From contig NZ_CP134053.1 in assembly GCF_031583065.1 (NCBI RefSeq), positions 1,364,001 through 1,428,000 on the forward strand: a DNA stretch of 64,000 nt, given 5' to 3'. Shown in pieces: positions 18,911-27,147 of the stretch. The position numbers and the translations under genes are program-made. The notes below the pieces were generated by a model. The model saw only the letters and a program-made list of their open reading frames with translations, had not been told where the DNA came from and searched no databases. Origin of the DNA: Streptomyces sp. CGMCC 4.7035. Lineage in GTDB: Bacteria > Actinomycetota > Actinomycetes > Streptomycetales > Streptomycetaceae. Each line of letters starts with the position of its first letter. The first letter of the stretch is position 1.

Positions 18911-18966
18911 CCGCCCGTACGCTCGTACCGGGGCGCCCGACGTTCCAGAAAGTGAGCCCGATCCCC

Positions 18967-20061
18967 GTGTCCGCAGTCTCCGACCGCCTACCGACCTTTC
19001 CCTGGGACAAGCTGGAGCCGTACAAGAAGACGGCCGCCGCTCACCCGGGCGGGATCGTCGACCTGTCCGTCGGCACGCCGGTGGACCCGGTCCCCGAGCT
19101 GATCCAGAAAGCGCTGATCGCCGCGGCGGACTCCCCGGGCTATCCGACCGTCTGGGGCACGCCCGAGCTGCGGGATGCGATCACGGGCTGGGTGCAGCGC
19201 CGCCTGGGCGCCCGTGACGTCACCCACCGCCACGTCCTGCCGATCGTCGGCTCCAAGGAGCTCGTCGCCTGGCTCCCGACCCAGCTGGGCCTCGGCCCCG
19301 GCGACACGGTCGCATACCCGCGCCTGGCCTACCCCACCTACGAGGTCGGTGCCCGCCTGGCCCGCGCGGACCACGTGGTCTACGACGACCCGACCGAGCT
19401 CGACCCGACGAACCTGAAGCTCCTCTGGCTCAACTCGCCGTCGAACCCGACGGGCAAGGTGCTGGGCAAGGAGGAGCTGACGAGGATCGTCGCCTGGGCC
19501 CGTGAGCACGGCGTGCTGCTGTTCTCCGACGAGTGCTACCTCGAACTGGGCTGGGAGGCCGACCCCGTCTCGGTCCTGCACCCGGACGTGAACGGCGGCT
19601 CGTACGAGGGCATCGTGTCGGTCCACTCCCTCTCCAAGCGCTCGAACCTGGCGGGCTACCGCGCGGCCTTCCTGGCCGGTGACCCGGCGGTCCTCGGCCC
19701 GCTCCTGGAGATCCGCAAGCACGGCGGCATGATGACGTCGGCGCCGACGCAGGCGGCGGTGGTGGCCGCGCTGGGCGACGACACGCACGTGCGTGAGCAG
19801 CGCGAGCGCTACGCGGCCCGCCGCACGGTCCTGCGCGACGCCCTCCTGAAGCACGGCTTCCGCATCGAGCACAGCGAGGCGAGCCTGTACCTGTGGGCGA
19901 CCCGCGGAGAGTCCTGCTGGGAGACCGTGGCCCACCTCGCCGACCTGGGCATCCTGGTCGCCCCGGGCGACTTCTACGGCCCGGCGGGCGAGAAGTTCGT
20001 ACGGGTGGCTCTGACGGCGACGGACGAGCGCGTCGCGGCGGCGGCGGAGCGCCTCGGCTGA
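18967..20061 (+). CDS. dapC: Succinyldiaminopimelate transaminase
   Basis: A 364-residue class I/II aminotransferase that makes N-succinyl-LL-diaminopimelate, on the way to lysine and peptidoglycan diaminopimelate. The PLP lysine is in SVHSLSKRSNLAGYR. The conserved NSPSNPTGKV and SDECYLELGW (Asp binding the PLP nitrogen, Tyr) are present. The GTG at 18967 fits the family start VSAVSDRLPTFPWDKL; longer frames run through the fdxA terminator. The neighbour order ferredoxin-dapC is conserved in actinobacteria, and dapE lies 2 kb downstream, which supports the assignment over a generic aminotransferase. Confidence 0.88.
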   Translation: MSAVSDRLPTFPWDKLEPYKKTAAAHPGGIVDLSVGTPVDPVPELIQKALIAAADSPGYPTVWGTPELRDAITGWVQRRLGARDVTHRHVLPIVGSKELVAWLPTQLGLGPGDTVAYPRLAYPTYEVGARLARADHVVYDDPTELDPTNLKLLWLNSPSNPTGKVLGKEELTRIVAWAREHGVLLFSDECYLELGWEADPVSVLHPDVNGGSYEGIVSVHSLSKRSNLAGYRAAFLAGDPAVLGPLLEIRKHGGMMTSAPTQAAVVAALGDDTHVREQRERYAARRTVLRDALLKHGFRIEHSEASLYLWATRGESCWETVAHLADLGILVAPGDFYGPAGEKFVRVALTATDERVAAAAERLG

Positions 20062-20134
20062 CCGCGGTCGCTACGGTGCCCGCCGGCCGACACCGGGCAC
20101 CGTCCCGGCGAAGTCCAGCTGAAGCAAACGCGAG

Positions 20135-20169
20135 CGGAGGGTCCAGGGAGCAGCTCCCTGAACCCTCCG
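20135..20169. terminator. Hairpin between convergent genes
   Basis: A 16-bp stem with one mismatch (CGGAGGGTCCAGGGAG against CTCCCTGAACCCTCCG, 3-nt loop) lies between the dapC stop (20061) and the end of the minus-strand gene (20187). Confidence 0.8.
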
Positions 20170-20186
20170 TCATACGAGCCCCAGGC

Positions 20187-20633
20187 TCAGCCACCCAACG
20201 GCAGCCCACCCTGCAGCGGCAGCTGAGGACCCGACTTCGCGGTGTCACCGAGCAGCCCCCCGGCCTGCCCCGCCGCGTCCCCGGCCACCTTCTTCGCGAT
20301 CGGCGTCGCCGTCCTGCCGACCTTTCCCACGGTCTTGCTCGCGGCCGGCACCGCCTTCTTGACTGCCTTGCCGCCGGCCTTGACCGCCTTGTCGCCCGCG
20401 TCACCCGTGATCCCGGTGACCTTCTCGGCCGCACCGTCGACCTTCTGCGTCGCGCCGTCGACGGTGCCGGCGACCGGCGCGTTGTCCAGGGCGGTCAGCC
20501 CACCGAGGTGCGGGGTGGCCGGCAGATCGGCCGTCGCCGCGCAGGCGGAGCCGGCCGCACCGACCACGGGCGCCGCTCCCGCTGCGATCAGCAGCGCGGC
20601 ACGGGCGATCCGGCGGGTCAGGGGGAGGGACAT
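20187..20633 (-). CDS. Small exported Ala/Lys-rich protein
   Basis: A 148-residue protein with a signal peptide: SLPLTRR, a hydrophobic alanine-rich core, and a likely cut after CAA near residue 33. The mature part has a helical, Lys/Ala/Gly-rich repeat pattern (DGATQKVDGAAEKVTG, KAVKAGGKAVKKAVP). It ends in a Leu/Gly/Pro segment. Close relatives in Streptomyces are sometimes labelled ATP-binding proteins, but I see no nucleotide motif. The ATG at 20633 has GGAG 7 bp upstream. It is the only gene downstream of a palindromic operator candidate at 20762. Confidence 0.75.
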   Translation of the reverse strand: MSLPLTRRIARAALLIAAGAAPVVGAAGSACAATADLPATPHLGGLTALDNAPVAGTVDGATQKVDGAAEKVTGITGDAGDKAVKAGGKAVKKAVPAASKTVGKVGRTATPIAKKVAGDAAGQAGGLLGDTAKSGPQLPLQGGLPLGG

Positions 20634-20761
20634 GATGCTCCTTAGACGGGAGAGAACGGTGAAGTGTCCGACCGTGCCCGGGAGTTGATCGTTCGGGCTC
20701 GGACGCAGTGACTACCGCTCGAAACCCGCGAAGGTTGCGGTGGCCCGACGTAAAGAGTTGG

Positions 20762-20776
20762 TAATGCGTCGCATTA
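20762..20776. promoter_or_regulatory. Perfect palindrome, candidate operator
   Basis: TAATGCGTCGCATTA is a perfect 7-bp inverted repeat around one central base. It is unusually AT-rich for this genome and lies about 130 bp upstream of the start of the small exported protein. No regulator can be assigned. Confidence 0.4.
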
Positions 20777-20888
20777 TCGGGTGGGGATGAAATCGGGCAA
20801 ACGGCGCCCGGCCGGAGAGCCTGCCGAATCCTTACAGCTCTTTGCTCGCAAGGGCTTCGGTCGATATCGACGTGGCCGCACAAAGAAC

Positions 20889-20914
20889 GGCGCGCCTCGT
20901 CATCGAGGCGCGCC
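20889..20914 (-). terminator. Terminator hairpin downstream of the lysozyme-like gene
   Basis: GGCGCGCCTCG and its complement form an 11-bp stem with a 4-nt loop (TCAT), 43 bp past the stop of the minus-strand gene ending at 20957. Confidence 0.8.
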
Positions 20915-20956
20915 GCGCATAACCCCGAAGGGCGAGGGGTCGCACTGCTGCCCGAG

Positions 20957-21931
20957 CTACTTCCCGGGGACGATACGGACCACGGAGGCCGACGCCTTCC
21001 CGTCGGTGCCACCGGTCGTACGCCACTCGTTCGCAGAACCTCCACGCGACCACTCGCGGCCGGCGTAGGAGACGTGCGCGATGTGCAGCGCCGACGAGTT
21101 GGCCACGGCCCAGTGCGCCAGCTCCCAGCCGCGCTCGCGGACGGTGCCCGAGGCGGTGGACTTCCGGGGCACCGGGACCGTCACCGCGTCGCCGGCCGAC
21201 TTCGCCGTGGCTGTGGCCGTGGCTGTGGCCGTGGGGGACGGTGACGGTCGCTCGGCGTTCACCTCCGCGGAGGCCGTCTGCAGCACATCGCGCCCGAAGT
21301 CCCGTACGAGCGCGGCCCGTACCGCGTCCGAGCCCGGGGTGCCGCTCGGTGCCGGGCGGCCCTCACAGGTCAGGGTGGCCGCCGCCCGTCCGGTGAGCGC
21401 GGCGGCGAGCAGCGCGGCGTCCGACTCGTGCTTCGCGTACGCCTCCGGGTAGCCGCTGCGCTGTACGCGCTGCGCGGCGACGGTCAGCGGCAGCCCCGTG
21501 TAGTGGGGCACCTTGGCCAGGTGCTCGTAGAAGACGCCCGCCGCGTACGTCGGGTCCATGATCTGCTTCTCGGTGCCCCAGCCCTGCGACGGGCGCTGCT
21601 GGAACAGGCCGAGCGAGTCACGGTCGCCGTGCTCGATGTTGCGCAGGCCCGACTCCTGGAGCGCGGTCGCGAGCGCGATGGTCACCGCGCGCTCCGGCAT
21701 GCCGCGGGTGGTGCCGACCGCGGAGATCGTCGCCGCGTTGACCGCCTGCTCCGGCGTGAACTCGTACGACGCTCCGTCACCCTTGCCCGAGACGACCCGG
21801 CATCTCGGGGCACCCGTGCCGGTGAGGTACTGGACGGCGAGATAGCCCGCGAGGGCGAGCAGGACCACGAAGGCCGCCCCGAAACGGAGGAGGCGGCCAC
21901 GGCGCTTGGGAGTGGGGGACGGCTCTGGCAC
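20957..21931 (-). CDS. Membrane-anchored protein with lysozyme-like domain
   Basis: A 324-residue protein with a short basic N-terminus, one membrane span at about residues 15-35, and an extracytoplasmic domain. The region ALQESGLRNIEHGDRDSLGL, then FQQRPSQGWGT, resembles the catalytic Glu-Ser and GLFQ parts of a lytic transglycosylase fold as found in Streptomyces and RipA-type wall proteins. After a Thr/Ala/Pro-rich linker the last 80 residues form a second small domain. It may cleave peptidoglycan. The start is GTG at 21931; a weaker upstream TTG at 21982 exists. Some databases call relatives heavy-metal transporters, which nothing here supports. Confidence 0.7.
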   Translation of the reverse strand: MPEPSPTPKRRGRLLRFGAAFVVLLALAGYLAVQYLTGTGAPRCRVVSGKGDGASYEFTPEQAVNAATISAVGTTRGMPERAVTIALATALQESGLRNIEHGDRDSLGLFQQRPSQGWGTEKQIMDPTYAAGVFYEHLAKVPHYTGLPLTVAAQRVQRSGYPEAYAKHESDAALLAAALTGRAAATLTCEGRPAPSGTPGSDAVRAALVRDFGRDVLQTASAEVNAERPSPSPTATATATATAKSAGDAVTVPVPRKSTASGTVRERGWELAHWAVANSSALHIAHVSYAGREWSRGGSANEWRTTGGTDGKASASVVRIVPGK

Positions 21932-22026
21932 GCGTACAAGGTACTGGAGGTACCTGGGGGTGATGCCTGAGGCTGTGGACAACTCGTGTGGCGGGTGCCG
22001 CGGACCGGCGCGCTAGGGTCGACACC

Positions 22027-23106
22027 ATGGCCGATACGCTCCTTGACCTCACGCTGGACGCCGCGCGGCTCACCGCGCAGCTCGTCGACTTCCCCTCCGA
22101 GAGCGGCAGCGAGAAGTCCCTCGCGGACGCGATCGAAGCCGCGCTGCGCGCCCTGCCGCACCTGACGGTCGACCGGTACGGCAACAACGTCGTGGCCCGG
22201 ACGGACCTGGGACGGCCGGAGCGCGTCATCCTGGCGGGTCATATCGACACGGTCCCGATCGCGGACAACGTGCCCTCCCGCCTGGACGAGGACGGCGTGT
22301 TGTGGGGCTGTGGCACCTGTGACATGAAGTCGGGCGTCGCGGTCCAGCTCCGTGTCGCGGCGACGGTCCCGGAGCCCAACCGCGACCTCACGTTCGTCTT
22401 CTACGACAACGAAGAGGTCGACGCACACCTCAACGGTCTGAAGCATGTGGCCGAGGCCCATCCGGAGTGGCTGGAGGGCGACTTCGCGGTGCTGCTGGAG
22501 CCCTCCGACGGCCAGGTGGAGGGCGGCTGCCAGGGCACCCTGCGGGTCCTGCTGAAGACCAAGGGCGAGCGGGCCCACTCGGCGCGCAGCTGGATGGGCT
22601 CGAACGCCATCCACGCGGCGGCCCCGATCCTGGCCAGGCTGGCCGCGTACGAGCCGCGGTACCCGGTGATCGACGGTCTGGAGTACCGGGAGGGCCTGAA
22701 CGCGGTCGGCATCTCGGGCGGGGTGGCCGGAAACGTGATCCCCGACGAATGCGTCGTGACGGTCAACTTCCGCTACGCCCCGGACCGGACCGAAGAGGAG
22801 GCGGTCGCACACGTCCGCGAGGTGTTCGCGGACTGCGGGGTGGAGGAGTTCGTGGTGGTCGACCACAGCGGTGGCGCACTGCCCGGCCTCTCGCACCCGG
22901 CCGCCGCGGCGTTCATCGAGGCAGTTGGTGGCACCCCCCAGCCCAAGTACGGCTGGACGGACGTCTCCCGCTTCAGCGCGCTCGGCGTCCCGGCCGTCAA
23001 CTACGGCCCCGGCAACCCGCACTTGGCGCACAAGCGGGACGAGCGCGTGGAGACGGCGAAGATCCTCGCCGGGGAGGAACGTCTGCGGGCCTGGCTGACG
23101 TCCTGA
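22027..23106 (+). CDS. dapE: Succinyl-diaminopimelate desuccinylase
   Basis: A 359-residue M20-family metallohydrolase that releases LL-diaminopimelate from its succinyl form, the step after DapC. The metal ligands and catalytic residues are visible: GHIDTVP (His and Asp), CGTCDMKSG (bridging Asp), FYDNEEVD (catalytic Glu and metal Glu), and a C-terminal GNPHLAHKRDE (His). The dimerisation domain covers about residues 180-290. The ATG at 22027 fits; the longer frame from 21988 overlaps the divergent promoter. It is divergent from the lysozyme-like gene by 95 bp. Confidence 0.94.
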   Translation: MADTLLDLTLDAARLTAQLVDFPSESGSEKSLADAIEAALRALPHLTVDRYGNNVVARTDLGRPERVILAGHIDTVPIADNVPSRLDEDGVLWGCGTCDMKSGVAVQLRVAATVPEPNRDLTFVFYDNEEVDAHLNGLKHVAEAHPEWLEGDFAVLLEPSDGQVEGGCQGTLRVLLKTKGERAHSARSWMGSNAIHAAAPILARLAAYEPRYPVIDGLEYREGLNAVGISGGVAGNVIPDECVVTVNFRYAPDRTEEEAVAHVREVFADCGVEEFVVVDHSGGALPGLSHPAAAAFIEAVGGTPQPKYGWTDVSRFSALGVPAVNYGPGNPHLAHKRDERVETAKILAGEERLRAWLTS

Positions 23107-23197
23107 CCTTGCCGCTGACCGTGGGGACGGCGGTCCACGGCGGACATGCACACGTCCCCCCTCCGTAACCCGCGTAGATCTACGCTGGGGTGGAACG

Positions 23198-23240
23198 ACC
23201 TTCCCCGAGCTCTCGGCCTGGCTCGAGCAGGGGAGACCCC
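23198..23240. repeat. Streptomyces-type palindromic mini-repeat, copy 2
   Basis: Elements CCCCGAGCTCTCGGC and GGCTCGAGCAGGGG, followed by AGACCCC, match the copy at 10228-10285. It lies directly upstream of the ribosome binding site of the LOG-family gene. Confidence 0.7.
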
Positions 23241-23259
23241 TATCGCGGAGGGAGCCCAG

Positions 23260-24018
23260 ATGCCTACCGGCAATCCCGAAGGCAAGAAGGTGCCACCGGA
23301 TGAGCAGCGGCTCGGCCCCGTGCTGCGCAGGCGGGGCCAGGTGATGCGGAGCACCACGGACCAGCGACTGCTGGACGAGCGTGCTCCCACGGACTGGGTC
23401 CACACCGACCCGTGGCGAGTCCTGCGTATCCAGTCGGAGTTCATCGAGGGCTTCGGCACCCTCGCCGAACTCCCGCCCGCGATCAGTGTGTTCGGCTCGG
23501 CCCGTACCCCGGTGGACTCGCCCGAGTACGACGCGGGCGTGCGGCTCGGACGTGCCCTGGCGGAGGCGGGCTGGGCGGTGATCACGGGCGGCGGCCCGGG
23601 CGCGATGGAGGCGGCGAACAAGGGCGCCTGCGAGGCGAAGGGGATCTCGGTCGGGCTCGGCATCGAGCTGCCCTTCGAACAGGGCCTGAACCCGTACGTC
23701 GACATCGGTCTGAACTTCCGCTACTTCTTCGTCCGGAAGATGATGTTCGTGAAGTACGCGCAGGGCTTCGTGGTCCTGCCCGGGGGGCTGGGCACCCTGG
23801 ACGAGTTCTTCGAGGCCCTGACCCTGGTCCAGACCCAGAAGGTCACCCGCTTCCCCATCGTCCTGTTCGGCACGTCGTTCTGGGGCGGCCTGGTGGACTG
23901 GATCAAGAACACCCTGGTGGCCCAGGGCAAGGCCTCGGAAAGGGATCTGCTCCTGTTCCATGTGACGGACGACGTGGAGGAGGCGGTGGCCCTGGTCTCG
24001 AAGGAGGCGCAACGTTAG
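23260..24018 (+). CDS. LOG-family nucleotide hydrolase (TIGR00730 type)
   Basis: A 252-residue Rossmann-fold protein of the LOG family (cytokinin riboside 5'-monophosphate phosphoribohydrolase-like). The diagnostic motifs are GGGPGAMEAANKGA and PGGLGTLDEFFE. Bacterial members cut the N-glycosidic bond of nucleoside monophosphates. About 75 residues precede the core, as in actinobacterial homologues. The ATG at 23260 has GGAGGGAG upstream. It occupies the place of Rv1205, at the start of a block that resembles the mycobacterial Rv1205-Rv1239c order. Confidence 0.88.
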   Translation: MPTGNPEGKKVPPDEQRLGPVLRRRGQVMRSTTDQRLLDERAPTDWVHTDPWRVLRIQSEFIEGFGTLAELPPAISVFGSARTPVDSPEYDAGVRLGRALAEAGWAVITGGGPGAMEAANKGACEAKGISVGLGIELPFEQGLNPYVDIGLNFRYFFVRKMMFVKYAQGFVVLPGGLGTLDEFFEALTLVQTQKVTRFPIVLFGTSFWGGLVDWIKNTLVAQGKASERDLLLFHVTDDVEEAVALVSKEAQR

Positions 24019-24054
24019 GCGCTCGCGCTGAGCCGACGCGGAGGGGCTGACAAA

Positions 24055-24240
24055 TCAGCCCCTCCGGCGTTTGAGGAGCGGGGGGGCGGCCCCCGAAAAG
24101 GGGGTCTGGTGCGGAGCCCCAGCGGGGTCTGGGGCGGAGGCCCGGGAGGGGTGTAGGGGACGCAGTCCCCGCGGGGGTGCAGGGGGCGGAGCCCCCGGCG
24201 GGGTTGAAGGGGCGGAGCCCCTGGAGGATGGGACGGGTAG
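24055..24240. repeat. Array of short GC hairpins between convergent genes
   Basis: At least five small inverted repeats follow one another, most of the form GGGGCGGAGCCCC or GGGGACGCAGTCCCC, after CCCCTCCGGCGTTTGAGGAG. The array lies between the LOG gene and the FolP-like gene. Such arrays recur in Streptomyces 3' regions and probably stop transcription from both sides. Confidence 0.75.
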
Positions 24241-24278
24241 GGGCGGCGGGGGCGAGAAACCCTCGCGTGGCCGCCCGA

Positions 24279-25139
24279 CTAGGCGAGCCCCCGCCGCGCC
24301 ACCGCCGGCACCCGGTGCCCCGCGATCGACGCCACCATGTCCAGCACCTGCCGCGTCTCCGCCACCTCGTGCACCCGATACACCCGTGCCCCCAACCACG
24401 CCGAGACCGCCGTCGTCGCCAGCGTCCCCAACACCCGTTCCTTCACCGGCTTGTCCAGCGTCTCGCCCACGAAGTCCTTGTTGGACAGCGACACCAGCAC
24501 CGGCCACCCCGTGGCGACCATCTCGTCCAGCCGCCGTGTCGCCTCCAGGCTGTGCCGCGTGTTCTTCCCGAAGTCATGGCCCGGGTCGATGAGGATCGAC
24601 TCGCGCGGCACGCCCAGAGCCGCCGCCCGCTCGGCCAGCCCCAGCGTCACCTCCAGAATGTCGGCCATGACGTCGTCGTACGTCACCCGGTGCGGCCGCG
24701 TCCGCGGCTGTGATCCCCCCGCGTGCGTGCACACCAGCCCCACCCCGTACCGCGCCGCGACCTCCGCGAGCCGCGGATCGACCCCGCCCCAGGCGTCGTT
24801 GAGCAGATCCGCCCCCGCCTCGCACACCGCCTCGCCGACCTCGTGCCGCCAGGTGTCCACGCTGATCACCACATCGGGGAAGCGACGCCGCACCTCGGCG
24901 ACGAAACCGACCGTCCGCCGCGCCTCCTCCTCGGCCGTCACCTCTTCCCCCGGCCCGGCCTTGACCCCGCCGATGTCGATGATCGCGGCGCCCTCCCGCA
25001 CCGCCTGCTCCACGCGCGCGAGGGCGGGTTCGTCGCGGAACGTGGCCCCTTGGTCGTAGAAGGAGTCCGGGGTCCGGTTGACGATCGCCATGATCACCGG
25101 CTCGTGTGCGCCGAATTCCCGCCTGCCCAGCCTGAGCAT
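24279..25139 (-). CDS. folP: Dihydropteroate synthase-like protein (FolP2 type)
   Basis: A 286-residue TIM-barrel protein of the dihydropteroate synthase family. The first loop reads NRTPDSFYDQG where normal enzymes have N(V/I)TPDSFSDGG. The second loop is DIGGVKAGPG where DIGGESTRPG is usual, so the Ser-Thr-Arg that contact pteridine and p-aminobenzoate are missing. The C-terminal RVHE is kept. These changes, and the position next to the LOG gene, point to the mycobacterial FolP2 type, reported to lack synthase activity, rather than to true FolP1. The ATG at 25139 is the only good start. Confidence 0.85.
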   Translation of the reverse strand: MLRLGRREFGAHEPVIMAIVNRTPDSFYDQGATFRDEPALARVEQAVREGAAIIDIGGVKAGPGEEVTAEEEARRTVGFVAEVRRRFPDVVISVDTWRHEVGEAVCEAGADLLNDAWGGVDPRLAEVAARYGVGLVCTHAGGSQPRTRPHRVTYDDVMADILEVTLGLAERAAALGVPRESILIDPGHDFGKNTRHSLEATRRLDEMVATGWPVLVSLSNKDFVGETLDKPVKERVLGTLATTAVSAWLGARVYRVHEVAETRQVLDMVASIAGHRVPAVARRGLA

Positions 25140-25288
25140 CCCCTGTGACCTCTCCCAGTACGTCCTGATCCTTGACCGCCTGCGACCTTAATCGTCAGTG
25201 GCGCATGGCACGATCGGACCCATACACATTCGACATCGGCATTTCCGCGTCGGCGCGCAGCGCGCCGGCACCGAGCGTGGGGACCTCA

Positions 25289-25639
25289 GTGATGTTCATG
25301 TTCTTGTTCCTGGTCGTCGCGCTCGCCGTCGTGATCGCCGCGGTGACCCTGGCCGTGGTGGGCGGCGGCGAGAGCGCCCCCCTGCCGGAAGCGGCGCCCG
25401 AGCGGCTCGATGACCCGCTGCCCCCGGACCGGCCGGTCGACCGCGCGGACATCGATGCCCTGCGTTTCCCGCTCGCCCTCCGCGGCTACCGCATGGCAGA
25501 CGTGGACGACGCGCTCGGCCGTCTCGGCGCCGAGATCTCCGAGCGGGACGCCCGTATCGCCGATCTGGAAGCCGCTCTCGCCGGCGCCCGCGCGGCAGGG
25601 CCCGCCACGGACGAGCGGGCCGAAGGGGACCACCAGTGA
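25289..25639 (+). CDS. DivIVA-domain small membrane protein (Rv1209-like)
   Basis: A 116-residue protein: one N-terminal membrane span (about residues 2-24), a Pro/Glu linker, then a short DivIVA-like motif (LRFPLALRGYRMADVDDALG) and a coiled-coil helix to the end. Proteins of this layout are found beside the DNA glycosylase gene in actinobacteria. I chose GTG at 25289 (ATG at 25292 also possible), with GGGGA 6 bp upstream; an open frame from 25205 adds an unlikely N-terminus. It overlaps the next gene as GTGA. It may localise to curved membrane or growth sites. Confidence 0.75.
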   Translation: MMFMFLFLVVALAVVIAAVTLAVVGGGESAPLPEAAPERLDDPLPPDRPVDRADIDALRFPLALRGYRMADVDDALGRLGAEISERDARIADLEAALAGARAAGPATDERAEGDHQ

Positions 25640-26220
25640 GCGGCGCGGCCGTGGCGGGACCGGACGGGTTGCTGCGCTGCCCCTGGGCCCTGTCCACCGA
25701 GGACTATGTGGCGTACCACGACGAGGAGTGGGGCCGCCCGGTCCACGGAGACGACGCGCTGTACGAACGGCTGTCCCTGGAGGCCTTCCAGTCGGGCCTG
25801 TCCTGGATCACGATCCTGCGCCGCCGCGAGGGCTTCCGTGCCGCCTTCGCCGACTTCAGGATCGTCAAGGTGGCCGCCTTCACGGACGCCGACCAGGAGC
25901 GGCTGCTCGCCGACCCGGGCATCATCCGCAACCGCGCCAAGATCGAGGCGACGCTCGCCAACGCGCGCGTACTGGCCGATTGGGCACCGGGCGAGCTGGA
26001 CGAGCTGATCTGGTCGTACGCCCCCGACGGGGCGTCCCGCCCTGCCCCGAGGACCCTCGCTGACGTCCCGGCGGTCACCGACGAGTCGACGGCCCTGTCC
26101 AAGGCCCTCAAGAAGCGCGGCATCCGCTTCGTCGGCCCCACGACGGCGTACGCGTTGATGCAGGCGTGCGGCCTGGTGAACGACCACTTGGAGACGTGCG
26201 CGGCCAGGAGCGCGGCCTAG
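25636..26220 (+). CDS. tag: DNA-3-methyladenine glycosylase I
   Basis: A 194-residue base-excision repair enzyme that removes 3-methyladenine. The zinc-binding residues typical of Tag are visible: Cys in RCPWA, His in AYHDEEWG, and the C-terminal HLETC. The core ERLSLEAFQSGLSWITILR is highly conserved. The GTG at 25636 overlaps the upstream stop, so it is probably coupled to the DivIVA-like protein. Its position matches Rv1210 (tagA). Confidence 0.94.
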   Translation: MSGAAVAGPDGLLRCPWALSTEDYVAYHDEEWGRPVHGDDALYERLSLEAFQSGLSWITILRRREGFRAAFADFRIVKVAAFTDADQERLLADPGIIRNRAKIEATLANARVLADWAPGELDELIWSYAPDGASRPAPRTLADVPAVTDESTALSKALKKRGIRFVGPTTAYALMQACGLVNDHLETCAARSAA

Positions 26221-26224
26221 GGTC

Positions 26225-26343
26225 TGTCCGGCAGGCCCTGGGCCCAGGGCCCGGCCGCGGGCCGTCGAGGTCGACGCGGCGGGGGAGGGGGAGGGAGTCC
26301 GGGGGCACGGCCCCCGGTACACCCGGCCCGGCCCAGCCGGTCC
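26225..26343. repeat. GC palindromes between convergent genes
   Basis: GGCCCTGGGCCCAGGGCC at 26234-26251 is a perfect 18-bp palindrome. A second potential hairpin, CCGGGGGCACGGCCCCCGG, follows at about 26298. They separate the tag and enoyl-CoA hydratase genes and may terminate both. Confidence 0.6.
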
Positions 26344-27147
26344 TCAGCGCCCCAGATACTTCGGCTTCTCCTTGTTGACGAACGCCCGCACCGCGATCGT
26401 GTGGTCCTCCGAGGCGCCCGCGCGGGTCTGCAGCTCGTCCTCCTTCTCCAGGGTCTCGTCGAGGGAGTGGGAGAGCCCGTGGGCGAGGGACTCCTTCAGC
26501 GCGGCGTACGCCAGCGTCGGCCCCTCGGCCAGCGAGCGGGCCACCTTCTCCGCCTCGGCCCGCAGTTCGGCCTGCGGGACCAGCCGGTTCGCGATCCCCC
26601 ACTCGTACGCCTGCTGCGCGCTGATGCTCCGCGGGAAGAGCAGCAGGTCCGCGGCTCGGGACGGGCCGACGACGCGGGGCAGCGTCCAGGAGATGCCGGA
26701 GTCCGCGGTGAGCGCGACCCCGGCGAACGACGTGTTGAAGGCCGCCGTGTCCGCGACGATCCGGTAGTCCGCGGCGAGCGCGAAACCGAAGCCCGCCCCG
26801 GCCGCGACCCCGTTCACGGCGGCGACCACCGGCTTCGCCGCTCCGGTCAGCGCCCGCACGATCGGGTTGTAGTGCTCCCGGACGGTGCTCATCACCCCGC
26901 TGTCCGAGCCCGACTCCTGGGCCTGGAGCAGCCCGATGTGCTCTTTCAGGTCCTGACCCACGCAGAACGCCCGGTCCCCGACCGCGGTCAGCAGGATCGC
27001 CCGTACGGAATCGTCGGCCGCCGCCTCCTGTGCAGCGTCCCGGAAGGCGACCTTGGCCTCGATGTTCATCGCGTTCATCGCCTCGGGCCGGTTCAGCGTG
27101 ATTGTCGCCAGTCCGTCGCTCACCTCGTAGAGCACGGTGTCGGCCAT
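26344..27147 (-). CDS. Enoyl-CoA hydratase/isomerase family protein
   Basis: A 267-residue crotonase-fold enzyme. The oxyanion-hole segments are FCVGQDLKEH and NGVAAGAGFGFALAADY, and the later SADSGISWTLPRVVG-type region holds the second active-site area (here TADSGISWTLPRVVG). The Asp in place of the usual catalytic glutamates is as seen in PaaG-type isomerases, so the exact reaction (hydration or double-bond isomerisation of a CoA ester) is uncertain. The ATG at 27147 has GGAGGGGACCACC upstream. It is a single gene, convergent with tag. Confidence 0.87.
   Translation of the reverse strand: MADTVLYEVSDGLATITLNRPEAMNAMNIEAKVAFRDAAQEAAADDSVRAILLTAVGDRAFCVGQDLKEHIGLLQAQESGSDSGVMSTVREHYNPIVRALTGAAKPVVAAVNGVAAGAGFGFALAADYRIVADTAAFNTSFAGVALTADSGISWTLPRVVGPSRAADLLLFPRSISAQQAYEWGIANRLVPQAELRAEAEKVARSLAEGPTLAYAALKESLAHGLSHSLDETLEKEDELQTRAGASEDHTIAVRAFVNKEKPKYLGR

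Larger units (their letters stand above)
20634..20956. other. Gene-free stretch with operator candidate and hairpin
   Basis: This 323-bp interval lies between two minus-strand genes. It contains a terminator-like hairpin near the upstream gene and a perfect palindrome at 20762-20776. The rest should be the promoter and leader of the small exported protein gene. I see no convincing coding sequence. Confidence 0.6.

Noticed and set aside
21682..24012. Minus-strand open frame of 776 codons
   Set aside because: Runs opposite dapE and the LOG gene and into a real minus-strand gene in another frame.
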